The notes below the pieces were generated by a model that searched no databases, was not told the DNA's origin, and saw only the letters and a list, made by a program, of their open reading frames with translations. This document shows, one piece after another, positions 57,201-58,700 of a DNA stretch of 64,000 nucleotides (position 1 is the first letter of the stretch; each line of letters starts with the position of its first letter). The position numbers and the translations under genes were made by a program. Source of the stretch: Diphasiastrum complanatum (Eukaryota; Streptophyta; Lycopodiopsida; Lycopodiales; Lycopodiaceae); assembly GCA_029204225.1 (NCBI GenBank), contig CM055102.1, positions 34,402,585-34,466,584 of the forward strand, written 5' to 3'.

Positions 57201-58005
57201 CCAAGATTGAAATAAAAATTACAGGAAGTAATGAATAAATAACACAACCTGACTAAGCTCCAGTCAAAAAATCAATCACATGCATAGAGAAGGCATCATC
57301 AAGCAAACATACAATACGACGATAAGAGCACAGACAGAAAAGAATTTTTATTTGTATTTTCGCAGTTGACAGCATGGAGCTGAATAAATTATTTTGGAGA
57401 TGTCGGAGTTTGTACCAGTAAATCACCTCTCCGTTAGGACTGAAAATGTGCACAGAATGCCCCAGAGATTGCAGTATCTTTACAGATTGTCTATCAACAC
57501 CTTCAGCAAGCATATTAGCGGGCACGTTAAATACCCCTCGAGCTGACGACGGTCGAGATCTTGTAACATGTTTGAAGGTCGAATTAAGTGGCAAGCTGGA
57601 GCGAGTTTCCTGCGGAGATGGTGACACTACTCTTTGAGAAGACAAAGACTCCAGCAGTTGATCTGAGGAAAAATTTTCACCAGAATTTTCATCCCTGTGA
57701 AGCGGCTGAAGTGCAGCTTCTACGCTCAAAGCAGGGGAAGCATCACCCTCGCTGGCAGTAGAAATTCCCCCTTTGTCTCGCAAAAGCCTGGCAATCTCTA
57801 CCTGCAACCGGGCATGGCTATCCTCCAACTCCTTGATTCTTCGAAGCAGAGCTGTTTCTGATGGCAAGGGAGTATAATAAGAGCTTTCAAATCTGCCTCC
57901 TGCTGCTGCTGATGCTGAAGAAGAAGAAGAAGTGAAATACGAGGGTGAAGCAGCAGCAGCAGCACGAGACCTGGAAGGAGGTGCAGGATCGGGCAGGAAT
58001 CCCAT
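6974..58005 (-). CDS. PAS-domain Raf-like protein kinase, 11 exons, 3' end outside window
   Basis: Predicted Ser/Thr (Raf-like MAPKKK) kinase of the plant PAS-Raf group. Joined exons give 747 codons. Residues 1-50 are Ala/Ser-rich. A short coiled coil (about 50-78, [20 protein letters not shown]) follows. A PAS fold spans about 173-290 and a Ser-rich acidic linker about 337-530. The kinase domain starts near 535: glycine loop GVGSCATV, VAVK Lys at 569, HRDLKSSN at 663-670, DFG at 683-685, APE at 708-710 and [13 protein letters not shown] at 721-733. Subdomains X-XI and the stop are missing, so the last exons must lie left of base 1. All ten complete introns have GT/AG ends and consistent phase. 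Start chosen as the first ATG, with no in-frame homology upstream. Family knowledge: Arabidopsis At4g23050-like and related PAS-kinases; the exact paralogue is not assigned. Likely a soluble signalling kinase. Introns 1, 3, 5 and 11 are swollen by retroelements. Confidence 0.93.
7243..7292 (-). CDS. PAS-Raf kinase exon 10 (APE motif)
   Basis: 50 nt. Encodes [16 protein letters not shown] plus two bases of Thr, that is, the P+1 loop and APE. Acceptor TTGCAG|CCACAA, donor GAGAC|GTAAGA. Confidence 0.95.
7485..7553 (-). CDS. PAS-Raf kinase exon 9 (DFG and activation loop)
   Basis: 69 nt. Encodes [15 protein letters not shown] and TAKSGMGT. The DFG metal-binding motif is at residues 683-685, and Thr/Ser residues available for activation-loop phosphorylation follow. 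Acceptor TGCAG|GTTGGA, donor ACG|GTAATC. Confidence 0.96.
7684..7782 (-). CDS. PAS-Raf kinase exon 8 (catalytic loop)
   Basis: 99 nt, 33 codons. Encodes [15 protein letters not shown], then [26 protein letters not shown] is the catalytic loop with the proton-acceptor Asp at residue 665. Acceptor TTATAG|GCTCGA, donor AAG|GTTAGC. The catalytic residues are intact. Confidence 0.96.
7982..8060 (-). CDS. PAS-Raf kinase exon 7 (subdomains V-VIa)
   Basis: 79 nt. With exon 6 it encodes [16 protein letters not shown] and [11 protein letters not shown]. Acceptor GTACAG|GGGAAG, donor GATGTG|GTATGT. In phase with both neighbours. Confidence 0.95.
8226..8326 (-). CDS. PAS-Raf kinase exon 6 (subdomains IV-V)
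   Basis: 101 nt. Encodes [20 protein letters not shown] and [13 protein letters not shown], plus two bases of the next Arg codon. This is the classic Raf-like HPNVLLxMGA segment and the hinge (TEFLPRG, with exon 7). Acceptor TTACAG|GTTGCT, donor CCTCG|GTACAT. Exons 6 to 11 are compactly spaced within 1.4 kb. Confidence 0.95.
8327..9825. other. Start of intron 5, nothing recognised
   Basis: AT-rich intronic sequence with no coding homology, LTR ends or tRNA that I can see. 9137-9560 is purine-rich on the plus strand and includes a short non-homologous open frame that I do not call a gene. Confidence 0.6.
9826..9880. repeat. (TC)n microsatellite
   Basis: Uninterrupted TC run immediately before the LINE ORF1 relic. 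Confidence 0.97.
9938..10095 (+). repeat. Imperfect 12-bp-type minisatellite, CTCCATCGCTG
   Basis: Repeated CTCCATCGCTG / CTCCACCGCTG variants at irregular spacing make this the most GC-rich coding-like stretch near here. It lies in the N-terminal part of the LINE ORF1 relic. Confidence 0.8.
10732..10795 (+). repeat. 32-bp direct tandem repeat in LINE ORF1
   Basis: TCTTCAACACCATAGCAAAG occurs twice, 32 bp apart (ACCATAG at 10741 and 10773). Since 32 is not a multiple of three, the duplication breaks the ORF1 frame. Confidence 0.9.
11238..11992 (+). pseudogene. copia fragment, integrase C-terminus to RT N-terminus (family A)
   Basis: Close relative of 46555-47440. It begins within the CVFLGYSEG region and continues through [40 protein letters not shown] and [20 protein letters not shown] to [10 protein letters not shown] and the SYFD region, then stops being copia. 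The complementary downstream half of the same family lies just beyond it, on the opposite strand (12090-13000). Confidence 0.85.
11993..12089 (+). repeat. Gypsy LTR scrap at the copia inversion junction
   Basis: TTGATCTAGGTTTGGTAGGG followed by a TCCACCGTCC-like end resembles the terminal part of the gypsy LTR at 32140-32181. It is short, so only tentatively assigned. Confidence 0.45.
12090..13000 (-). pseudogene. copia fragment, RT core to RNase H, inverted (family A)
   Basis: On the minus strand: [55 protein letters not shown] (YVDD intact), [40 protein letters not shown], then [20 protein letters not shown] and a broken RNase H part with [13 protein letters not shown]. It starts almost exactly where the plus-strand fragment 11238-11992 stops, as if one element had its 3' half flipped. 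Confidence 0.88.
13060..13117 (-). repeat. Gypsy LTR scrap
   Basis: GGGTATACTTACACCCTCCA matches GGGTATGCTTATGCCCTCCA in the LTR at 39637-40135, in the same minus orientation. Confidence 0.55.
13118..14760 (-). mobile_element. L1-type LINE with endonuclease remnant and deleted RT
   Basis: Same family as 3402-5830; the 3' regions (13125-13330 and 3480-3670) are near-identical. The 5' end (14275-14727) encodes the C-terminal half of the apurinic-type endonuclease: [40 protein letters not shown], and a terminal DHSLLLLS corresponding to the catalytic DH. An endonuclease-RT linker follows ([20 protein letters not shown]). It jumps past the RT catalytic core to [20 protein letters not shown] and RMIRAKQS, then jumps again to the C-terminal tail. 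Two internal deletions therefore remove the RT active site. Confidence 0.88.
14761..15769. other. Intron 5, no genes recognised
   Basis: AT-rich. 14785-14895 has loosely repeated GGTTCAATATGG / GGTCCAATATGG words, and 15040-15085 has GGAACGTGTTCCGG. No coding similarity or LTR ends seen. Confidence 0.5.
15770..16020 (-). repeat. Gypsy LTR fragment
   Basis: Matches, with substitutions, the minus-oriented LTR at 39900-40120: GGGCCACATCAGCCACTCCA, a CTAAACCATTAACTATGAC-like part, CAACCCCTCATAATTAATTT and the TCAAGATAGGCTTACTAGCC stretch. Both LTR ends are missing. Confidence 0.7.
16140..16230. repeat. GC-rich G-run/C-run island with hairpin potential
   Basis: Alternating G6-7 and C6-7 runs (TTGGGGGGCGTTCCCCCCC, then ACCGGGGGGCTACCGCCCCC) in otherwise AT-rich DNA. 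Several runs can pair with each other. Origin unknown. Confidence 0.8.
16400..16510. repeat. Palindromic-word island a (GAAACGCGTTTC type)
   Basis: Preceded by A and T runs. CTGGGAGGAGA (16419-16429) and TCTCCTCCCAG (16473-16483) form 11-bp inverted arms. Between them GCGTTTCT-C-AGAAACGC (16443-16459) is a second hairpin. The island ends GTGCAACTATGATA (16496-16509). Confidence 0.8.
16584..16652 (-). CDS. PAS-Raf kinase exon 5 (ATP-binding Lys, helix C)
   Basis: 69 nt, 23 codons, phase 0 at both ends. Encodes [19 protein letters not shown] plus FKKE. The VAVK lysine (residue 569) is the ATP-anchoring Lys, and the final Glu is the expected helix-C partner. The acceptor is GTCGCAG|GAT and the donor GAG|GTACAG. 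The open frame runs past both splice sites, but those extensions do not fit the family. Confidence 0.94.
16829..16869 (-). CDS. PAS-Raf kinase exon 4 (41-nt micro-exon, glycine loop)
   Basis: 41 nt. The acceptor ATTCAG|GTTCTTG and donor GGTTCG|GTATGT flank it. With the base from exon 3 it encodes [14 protein letters not shown], the ATP-binding glycine loop, and joins exon 5 in phase 0 to give NGS-DVAVKVF. It was found by protein homology, because it is far too short for ORF calling. It lies 18.3 kb from exon 3 and 176 bp from exon 5. Confidence 0.93.
16870..18461. other. Left end of intron 3, nothing recognised
   Basis: AT-rich intronic DNA. No RT, integrase, LTR or RNA gene seen. Confidence 0.6.
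18462..18497. repeat. 36-bp near-perfect palindrome
   Basis: GAACCGTACCACGGTTCA is followed immediately by its reverse complement, with one G-T pair (17 of 18 pairs Watson-Crick). It is preceded by related words (ACACGGTTCTTGG) and followed by a T-run. Confidence 0.92.
18655..19640 (+). mobile_element. L1-type LINE RT fragment
   Basis: Degenerate ORF2: a FVDF-like region destroyed by frameshift, then [32 protein letters not shown] (YADD changed to YAND), [48 protein letters not shown] and [20 protein letters not shown]. The catalytic Asp is substituted, so it is inactive. Confidence 0.85.
19660..22020 (+). mobile_element. L1-type LINE ORF2 from endonuclease-RT linker to zinc-binding end
   Basis: Second plus-strand copy, directly after the first. 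It begins in the linker ([40 protein letters not shown]), then [20 protein letters not shown], a frameshifted RT ([14 protein letters not shown]-like near 20540-20580, [10 protein letters not shown] near 20820), and [10 protein letters not shown]-like sequence near 21255. The C-terminal reverse-transcriptase zinc-binding domain is recognisable: [20 protein letters not shown] then [18 protein letters not shown] roughly 90-bp tandem duplication occurs at 20246-20420. Many stops. Confidence 0.85.
20246..20420 (+). repeat. Tandem duplication inside the LINE
   Basis: CTCAATTGTG ... GCTTTCCATCCT ... TAGTGTAACC occurs at 20246 and again about 90 bp on at 20337. It involves the same RT region duplicated at 1868-2194 in another copy. 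Confidence 0.75.
22130..22350. repeat. Palindromic-word island b (GGACGC / GCGTCC type) with (TA)n edge
   Basis: (TA)n at about 22143-22169, then repeated GGCGTCCGG, GGACGC, GCGTCC and AGACGCGTCT words split by a TTTTTTTTTGTTTTTTTTT spacer, then an A-rich run near 22339-22360. Not coding; overlapping open frames on both strands reflect the symmetry. Confidence 0.8.
22425..22865 (-). mobile_element. L1-type LINE RT fragment
   Basis: Encodes [80 protein letters not shown] and [17 protein letters not shown]. Nearly identical to the matching part of 3402-5830 (4580-5010), so copies of one family moved fairly recently. Only the segment after YADD is present. Confidence 0.9.
23069..23126. repeat. 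(AG)n microsatellite
   Basis: About 58 bp of uninterrupted AG. Confidence 0.97.
23951..24212 (+). repeat. 110-bp tandem repeat with telomere-like TTTAGGG
   Basis: Units start at GTAATTAGTA (23951), GTAATTAGTA (24061) and GTAACTAGTA (24171, partial). Each full unit contains GTAGTGTGTAGGT, then TTTAGGGTTTAGGG-like sequence and GATGAAGTTGTAGCAT. A single related scrap lies at 25217-25258. Confidence 0.92.
25292..25419 (+). repeat. 64-bp tandem duplication
   Basis: Two units (25292-25355 and 25356-25419), both TTATTAATYAGTAAGCAT...GATCTGAACACAAG, differing at only a few bases. Confidence 0.93.
26022..26047. repeat. Homopolymer of 26 G
   Basis: Uninterrupted G run followed by TTAGGGGGAGG. Its exact length is likely unreliable in any assembly. 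Confidence 0.95.
26128..26400. repeat. Palindromic-word island c with (TA)n and CATAGTTG edge
   Basis: T-runs, then TCGAAAAATGGCGG, words GGACACGTCC, CGGACGC, GCGCGTCTGCGTCCGGACGC, then (TA)n at 26261-26304 and TATCATAGTTGCATG (26302-26316). Beyond it a second word set (GGAACACGTCCCGAGA, TATCTCGAAACGC) ends in another T-run. TATCATAGTTGCA is the reverse complement of the edge of island a. Confidence 0.8.
26660..27000 (+). pseudogene. Ty3-gypsy integrase fragment
   Basis: [13 protein letters not shown], then [20 protein letters not shown] and [10 protein letters not shown] match the gypsy integrase core around its first catalytic Asp (MDFVxGLP...WVIVDRLTKSAHF). Only this short piece is present, with stops. 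Confidence 0.75.
27001..27702. other. Intronic DNA, nothing recognised
   Basis: AT-rich, with many ACTAGTAACTA-type short words near 27060-27160. It may be the remainder of the adjoining hAT element, but no terminal repeats can be defined. Confidence 0.4.
27715..27890 (-). pseudogene. hAT transposase (DUF659-type) exon fragment
   Basis: Minus strand encodes [20 protein letters not shown], then [20 protein letters not shown] and EDIAG. This matches the plant hAT/DUF659 segment VVTDNAxNYVAAG...LFWTPCAAHCIDLMLEDIG. It ends at a plausible donor (GCAG|GTATATCC), suggesting a true exon of a former transposase gene. The catalytic Asp of DNA(A/S)N is kept. The C-terminal dimerisation region was not found. 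Confidence 0.8.
27930..28087 (+). pseudogene. Gypsy integrase C-terminus, left half of a split element
   Basis: [25 protein letters not shown] and the [18 protein letters not shown] stretch are the C-terminal GPY/F-type module of gypsy integrase. It is broken exactly at LEL by the non-autonomous copia and resumes at 31351. Confidence 0.82.
28088..28508 (-). repeat. 3' LTR of the non-autonomous copia
   Basis: On the plus strand TATAGGAAATC...TTTCTAACA; the terminal TG (plus strand) has mutated to TA. It matches 30931-31350 almost throughout. Confidence 0.92.
29500..29880 (-). pseudogene. copia gag-like remnant
   Basis: Frames include [20 protein letters not shown], then [15 protein letters not shown]. 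LDGTNYxxW and the AWETLxxMY-like part are typical of copia (UBN2-type) gag. Frameshifted, with no zinc knuckle seen. Confidence 0.65.
30662..30930 (-). other. Two primer-binding sites, 257 bp apart
   Basis: The complement of GGCTCTGATACCA (TGGTATCAGAGCC) occurs at 30661-30673 and again at 30918-30930. The second adjoins the LTR and is the working position. The first is followed by TGTTAGAAATCC, an LTR-like start. The space between holds the tRNA-like sequence. Confidence 0.8.
30703..30774 (-). tRNA. tRNA-like sequence, probably a pseudogene or SINE-like head
   Basis: 72 nt on the minus strand. A-box-like TAGCTCAATGGTAGAGC and a perfect B-box GGTTCGAATCC. The D-arm (GCTC/GAGC) and T-arm (CTGGG/CCTGG) fold. 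The anticodon stem has one mismatch (TCCCA/TGAGG; loop TCCGGTA), and the acceptor (GGCGGAT against TCTGTCC) does not pair. Position 33 is not T. So it is tRNA-derived, but not credible as a working tRNA. It lies in the leader of the non-autonomous copia, between two primer-site copies. Confidence 0.6.
30931..31350 (-). repeat. 5' LTR of the non-autonomous copia
   Basis: 420 bp, plus strand TGTAGGAAATC...TTTCTAACA, next to the primer site. A TATA-like TACATATAAATAGG (31069-31082) is present in the LTR on the plus strand. Confidence 0.93.
31351..31742 (+). pseudogene. Gypsy pol end with chromodomain, right half of a split element
   Basis: Continues 27930-28087. [20 protein letters not shown] is a chromodomain-like end (cf. 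[20 protein letters not shown] in the element at 43450). It is followed by a purine tract, TTAAGGGGGGAGG, at about 31728-31740. Confidence 0.82.
31743..32181 (+). repeat. Gypsy 3' LTR
   Basis: Begins near TGTCATGCCC after the purine tract and runs to GATCCACCATCAG. The same LTR family occurs reversed at 39637-40135 and 40197-40671 and as scraps at 11993, 13060 and 15770. The right end is approximate. Confidence 0.8.
32182..33160 (+). repeat. Possible solo LTR or transcript end, with 82-bp tandem duplication
   Basis: Contains a tandem duplication (AACTCGAG...CCTAGTTGTC...GACATGCA, units near 32583 and 32665), a TATA-like CTATATATG near 32930, and AATAAAG near 33067 about 135 bp on. These are LTR-like features, but no partner LTR, purine tract or clear TG..CA ends were found. 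Confidence 0.4.
33161..35125. other. Intron 3 right end, microsatellites only
   Basis: Holds (GA)n at about 34263-34318, a short (GA)n at 34716-34733, and AGGGTTTTTAGGGTT-type sequence near 34750-34790. No coding similarity found. Open frames crossing the (GA)n are repeat artefacts. Confidence 0.6.
35126..35768 (-). CDS. PAS-Raf kinase exon 3 (Ser-rich linker, start of kinase domain)
   Basis: 643 nt, phase 0 to 1. The acceptor is GTACAG|GCATCAAAG (ASKML...). It encodes a long hydrophilic linker rich in Ser, Glu and Gly (for example [17 protein letters not shown]) that is probably disordered and regulatory, then [16 protein letters not shown], the entry into the kinase glycine loop. The donor GGAGTAG|GTCTGT at 35125 leaves the first base of a Gly codon, completed by exon 4. 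Only 134 bp separate it from exon 2, but the next exon is 18.3 kb away. Confidence 0.92.
35903..36320 (-). CDS. PAS-Raf kinase exon 2 (PAS domain core)
   Basis: 418 nt. The acceptor ATGCAG|GAATCGG completes the Trp codon from exon 1. It encodes the PAS core: [56 protein letters not shown]. It then runs through [18 protein letters not shown], which lines up with the LDxQQPLQxAIASKISNLASK segment of plant relatives. The donor TTG|GTAATT at 35902 is therefore preferred. A stronger consensus donor, CAC|GTAAGT at 36043, lies inside the exon and would also splice in frame to exon 3, removing 141 nt. Confidence 0.9.
36321..37190. other. Intron 1 left end, nothing recognised
   Basis: T-rich on the plus strand, with short open frames lacking family similarity. 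Confidence 0.5.
37200..37330. repeat. Palindromic-word island f (GGAACGTAC / GTACGTTCC type)
   Basis: GGAACGTAC, ATGTTCCGTAC, AGTACGTTCCGGAACGTACT and related words are packed within about 60 bp. Unlike the flanking AT-rich DNA. Confidence 0.75.
37870..38010. repeat. Palindromic-word island e (GTTTCGAAACG type)
   Basis: A-run and T-run followed by GGCGTTTCGAAACGG, GTCGTTTCGTACG, CGTTTCGAACACG and GTTCGAAACGCGTTTCGAGG. Same architecture as islands a and d but with another word. Confidence 0.8.
38040..38515 (-). mobile_element. copia family-alpha leader with 96-bp tandem repeat and primer site
   Basis: Left of the LTR at 38516, the complement of GCTCTGATATCA (38504-38515) is a primer site with one change. 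The next bases match the leader after the primer site at 3353. Two 96-bp repeat units begin at GCGATCCAGCTAGC (38176 and 38272). No gag or pol follows, so this is a truncated copy. Confidence 0.72.
38516..38652 (-). repeat. 137-bp copia LTR, internally deleted
   Basis: On the minus strand TGTTAGGGATTAATGTTTTA...AATTCTGACA. Both ends align with the 413-bp LTR at 6411-6823, but about 275 bp of the middle is missing. TG..CA ends are intact and adjoin the primer site. Confidence 0.85.
38653..39221. other. Intron 1, no genes recognised
   Basis: 38780-38865 has loosely repeated TTCGAATCGG-like words and a C-run. The rest is AT-rich without recognisable content. Confidence 0.5.
39226..39275. repeat. 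(TC)n microsatellite
   Basis: About 50 bp of TC, ending 24 bp before island d. Confidence 0.97.
39299..39441. repeat. Palindromic-word island d (GGTTCGAACC type)
   Basis: AACGGTTCGAACCGTT (39299-39314) is a perfect 16-bp palindrome. CGGGTTCGAACCG, ACGGTTCGAACCA and GCGGTTCGAACCGTGG follow, separated by A/T runs. The edge is ACACAACTATG (39431-39441), sharing CAACTATG with island a. Confidence 0.85.
39625..40135 (-). repeat. Gypsy LTR (39637-40135) with primer site
   Basis: Complement of GCTCTGATACCA (39625-39636) is a primer site, so on the minus strand this is a 5' LTR. It starts TGTCATGCCC at 40135, and its element once ran leftward. No pol is recognisable there. Confidence 0.85.
40197..40671 (-). 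repeat. Second gypsy LTR, same family and orientation
   Basis: 475 bp matching 39637-40135 throughout, with substitutions. 61 bp separate them. No primer site on its left side. Probably a solo LTR or a recombination product. Confidence 0.85.
40680..43571 (+). pseudogene. Ty3-gypsy pol remnant (RT, RNase H, deleted integrase, chromodomain)
   Basis: Chromovirus-like pol. 40863-41702: an RT with ALYPYRM-like entry, [30 protein letters not shown] and [14 protein letters not shown], where the usual YLDD/YIDD is YLDN, a lost catalytic Asp. 41629-42350: RT thumb and RNase H ([50 protein letters not shown]). The integrase is gutted: the zinc-finger part stops at 42646, and a core piece gives [17 protein letters not shown]. 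It resumes at 42886-43446 with [16 protein letters not shown] and [20 protein letters not shown], then [10 protein letters not shown]. The chromodomain [20 protein letters not shown] follows in another frame. Gag and protease are absent. Confidence 0.9.
43600..44005 (+). repeat. 5' LTR of copia A
   Basis: 406 bp, TGTTGAAGAG...GCAAATCATCA, followed directly by the primer site. Contains a short (TC)n near 43840. Confidence 0.95.
44461..45423 (+). CDS. copia A gag, premature end in the protease
   Basis: Capsid-like protein that would package element RNA. From [20 protein letters not shown] it runs through a UBN2-type gag ([54 protein letters not shown]). A Lys-rich stretch follows, then a CCHC zinc knuckle, [20 protein letters not shown], and the first protease residues WYIDSG, where the frame stops. 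The open frame extends upstream to 44392, but this Met fits copia gag starts. Gag itself is complete and in frame. The protease after DSG is deleted (about 100 bp compared with copia [13 protein letters not shown]). Confidence 0.9.
   Translation: MASLGEGLLGESSKLDGTNYRVWKFKMANILMDKNCWEVMAGTEPVPTSDPELKDYMNRRQKAHRIINLSVKDNIIPHICNARDAANAWTILKSMFETVDSAKLVYLQNRLHTLKMEAGTTIGDYITRVKDLMDQLASVGGKVSDKSIVPIVLNSLSFNYQDYVMSLSAREKLPTFGELCGLLLQEEMRRKNLSKREDNPELAFASKKKQNFQKKGKAKKKNSKQSMEQQVSKLQVGEESSTNSSSTPKRKGNCNYCGKYGHFAFECRKKKSDQKKGKNQQGHFVDKVAEEEQSSGLELFTAALSSESTFGGWYIDSGVW
45280..45601 (+). repeat. Exact 161-bp tandem duplication at the gag-protease junction
   Basis: 45280-45440 and 45441-45601 read identically, starting CAGAAGAAGGGAAAG and ending AAAGGCACAGTT. 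It duplicates the last 48 gag codons, including WYIDSG. Confidence 0.95.
45578..46918 (+). pseudogene. copia A protease end and integrase
   Basis: [20 protein letters not shown] is the tail of the protease region. Integrase zinc finger: [20 protein letters not shown]...[10 protein letters not shown]. Catalytic [24 protein letters not shown] and [15 protein letters not shown]. Stop at 46201 (KYFKQ-stop), after which the frame resumes at 46208. The C-terminal region ([40 protein letters not shown]) ends at 46918, ahead of a frameshift into RT. Confidence 0.92.
47021..48672 (+). pseudogene. copia A reverse transcriptase and RNase H
   Basis: [82 protein letters not shown] and [15 protein letters not shown] with the YVDD site intact. 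Frame breaks at about 47893 and 48132. RNase [61 protein letters not shown] and [20 protein letters not shown]. Close in sequence to the inverted fragments at 11238-13000. Confidence 0.93.
48666..49072 (+). repeat. 3' LTR of copia A
   Basis: TGTTGAAGAG...GCAAATCATTA, final CA changed to TA. Followed by the GTCCC target duplication. Confidence 0.94.
49085..49498 (+). repeat. 5' LTR of copia B
   Basis: 414 bp, TGTTAGAATTAATGG...GATTCTACCA, adjoining the primer site. Confidence 0.94.
49560..50220 (+). repeat. copia B leader made of imperfect short repeats
   Basis: Between primer site and gag the sequence is many variants of GGACAGGTAATATC, GGCAGTACCTGA and TTGTTGCATGCAAGATCTGG. One longer near-repeat unit appears at about 50037 and 50116. 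Open frames here are not proteins. Confidence 0.85.
50674..51360 (+). pseudogene. copia B gag C-terminus and protease
   Basis: [20 protein letters not shown] is the end of gag, followed by a CCHC knuckle, [20 protein letters not shown], and an intact-looking aspartic protease start, [19 protein letters not shown]. The flap-like segment is [20 protein letters not shown]. The upstream part of gag (50330-50670) is broken by stops. It shows what copia A lost in its protease deletion. Confidence 0.9.
51360..52864 (+). pseudogene. copia B integrase and RT N-terminus
   Basis: Zinc finger [20 protein letters not shown]...[10 protein letters not shown], then [10 protein letters not shown], a frameshift, [20 protein letters not shown], a stop after LRSER near 51830, then [20 protein letters not shown] (catalytic Glu) and [22 protein letters not shown] begins [20 protein letters not shown] then [18 protein letters not shown] and stops at KYKAG. 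Next comes a jump to [20 protein letters not shown], the RNase H end. Confidence 0.92.
52987..53405 (+). repeat. 3' LTR of copia B
   Basis: 419 bp, begins TGCTAGAATTAATGG (TGTTAG in the 5' copy) and ends GATTCTACCA. Confidence 0.93.
53940..54138 (+). pseudogene. Gypsy pol end with chromodomain-like segment
   Basis: [20 protein letters not shown], then [20 protein letters not shown] resembles the end of gypsy pol. It is followed by the purine tract AGGAGGAGGAGCG and an LTR start, TGTTATACCCGC, at 54139. The upstream pol is missing. Confidence 0.72.
54139..55195 (+). repeat. Probable gypsy LTR and unassigned sequence
   Basis: Starts TGTTATACCCGC directly after a purine tract. No partner copy in the window, so its right end is unknown. 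A short (GA)n lies at about 55005-55022. Nothing else recognised. Confidence 0.45.
55200..56653 (+). pseudogene. Gypsy pol remnant (RNase H end, integrase, chromodomain)
   Basis: [20 protein letters not shown] and [20 protein letters not shown] parallel the element at 42260-42420 ([31 protein letters not shown]). The integrase core has [20 protein letters not shown] then [10 protein letters not shown]. The chromodomain-like end is [17 protein letters not shown]. The purine tract AGGAGAGGAAG (56641-56651) precedes an LTR. Heavily decayed. Confidence 0.78.
56654..57190 (+). repeat. Gypsy 3' LTR adjoining exon 1 of the kinase
   Basis: Starts TGTTACGTCCC at 56654 after the purine tract. The right end is uncertain and within about 250 bp of exon 1. 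An open frame on the plus strand here is not recognised. Confidence 0.6.
57416..58005 (-). CDS. PAS-Raf kinase exon 1 (start codon, coiled coil, start of PAS)
   Basis: 590 nt, phase 0 to 2. ATG is the complement of 58003-58005. It encodes an Ala/Ser-rich N-terminus, a coiled coil near residues 50-78, a Ser/Pro-rich stretch, and the first PAS strands ending [14 protein letters not shown]. The donor at 57415-57414 is TACTG|GTACAA, splitting the Trp codon. The open frame continues into the intron to 57253, but that tail (YKLRHLQNN...) matches nothing in the family, whereas splicing to 36320 gives the expected [13 protein letters not shown]. It precedes the 21.1-kb intron 1. Confidence 0.92.
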
Positions 58006-58700
58006 GATGGAAGCAAAGCTCAGGCCAAGCGCCTCAACGCATCATCAAATATCGAAGCGACGACGACAAAACTGAAGCGCTCGTCTTCGTCTGCAGCTCT
58101 AAACGAGAAAACTGAAAAAGGCGGCATCAAAATACGACGATCGAAGCAAAAAAGTACGAGATGAAGGGCAAACCAACGGTGCATAACGACACGCCATCCT
58201 TGACGCCCTCCCACTTGGATCCTCTACACGTGTCCAGAACCATCTGGAGCGGTCTTTACTTGACACGTGGAAGTATCCGACCGTGCGCGTTAAAGAGTCC
58301 TAGACCGGCCAGTGAGGGCTCTCGGCTAACCGCGAGGAAGCCAGAAAGTGCAAGCGTTCCTCGGACCTCGTTATGGGCACCCGATGGTGACTAATGACAC
58401 TGGACCTTTTAGGGGAGATCACTTGGATGCTAGCCACGTGTCATGACTGCCACCCACAACTATTTAAGTGGTTGATCTTTAACACGTGGCAAAATCTGAT
58501 TTACAATGTAAATCCAACGGTGAAGAGCTCAGAATCCGAGCGATGTAAGCGGCACCACAACCCACAGGGAAGCGAGAAAGTAAAGCATCTCCTCGAAAAT
58601 GAAACTTAATAGAAACTTAATAGCAAGGTATATTTTGCACTCTCCCACTTGGATGTTAGCTAGGTGTCTACGAATTACTTGAAAGGGTCTAAGTGACTTA
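58006..58700 (-). promoter_or_regulatory. 5' UTR and promoter of the PAS-Raf kinase, with four ACGTG cores
   Basis: Gene-free sequence directly upstream of the ATG. ACGTG G-box/ABRE-like sites occur at 58226-58233 (ACACGTGT), 58262-58270 (GACACGTGG), 58433-58442 (GCCACGTGTC) and 58482-58491 (ACACGTGGCA). A TTAAATA-like TATA candidate on the minus strand lies near 58462-58471. The module CACTTGGAT followed by an ACGTGTC-like site recurs at 58212, 58420 and 58646 (the last degenerate). Known: ACGTG sites bind bZIP/bHLH factors. Control by ABA, light or stress is only inference, and no start site can be seen. Confidence 0.5.

Noticed and set aside
57253-57415. Extension of exon 1 to a stop at 57253
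   Set aside because: The extra residues match no relative. GTACAA at 57415 plus the acceptor at 36321 restore the PAS domain.
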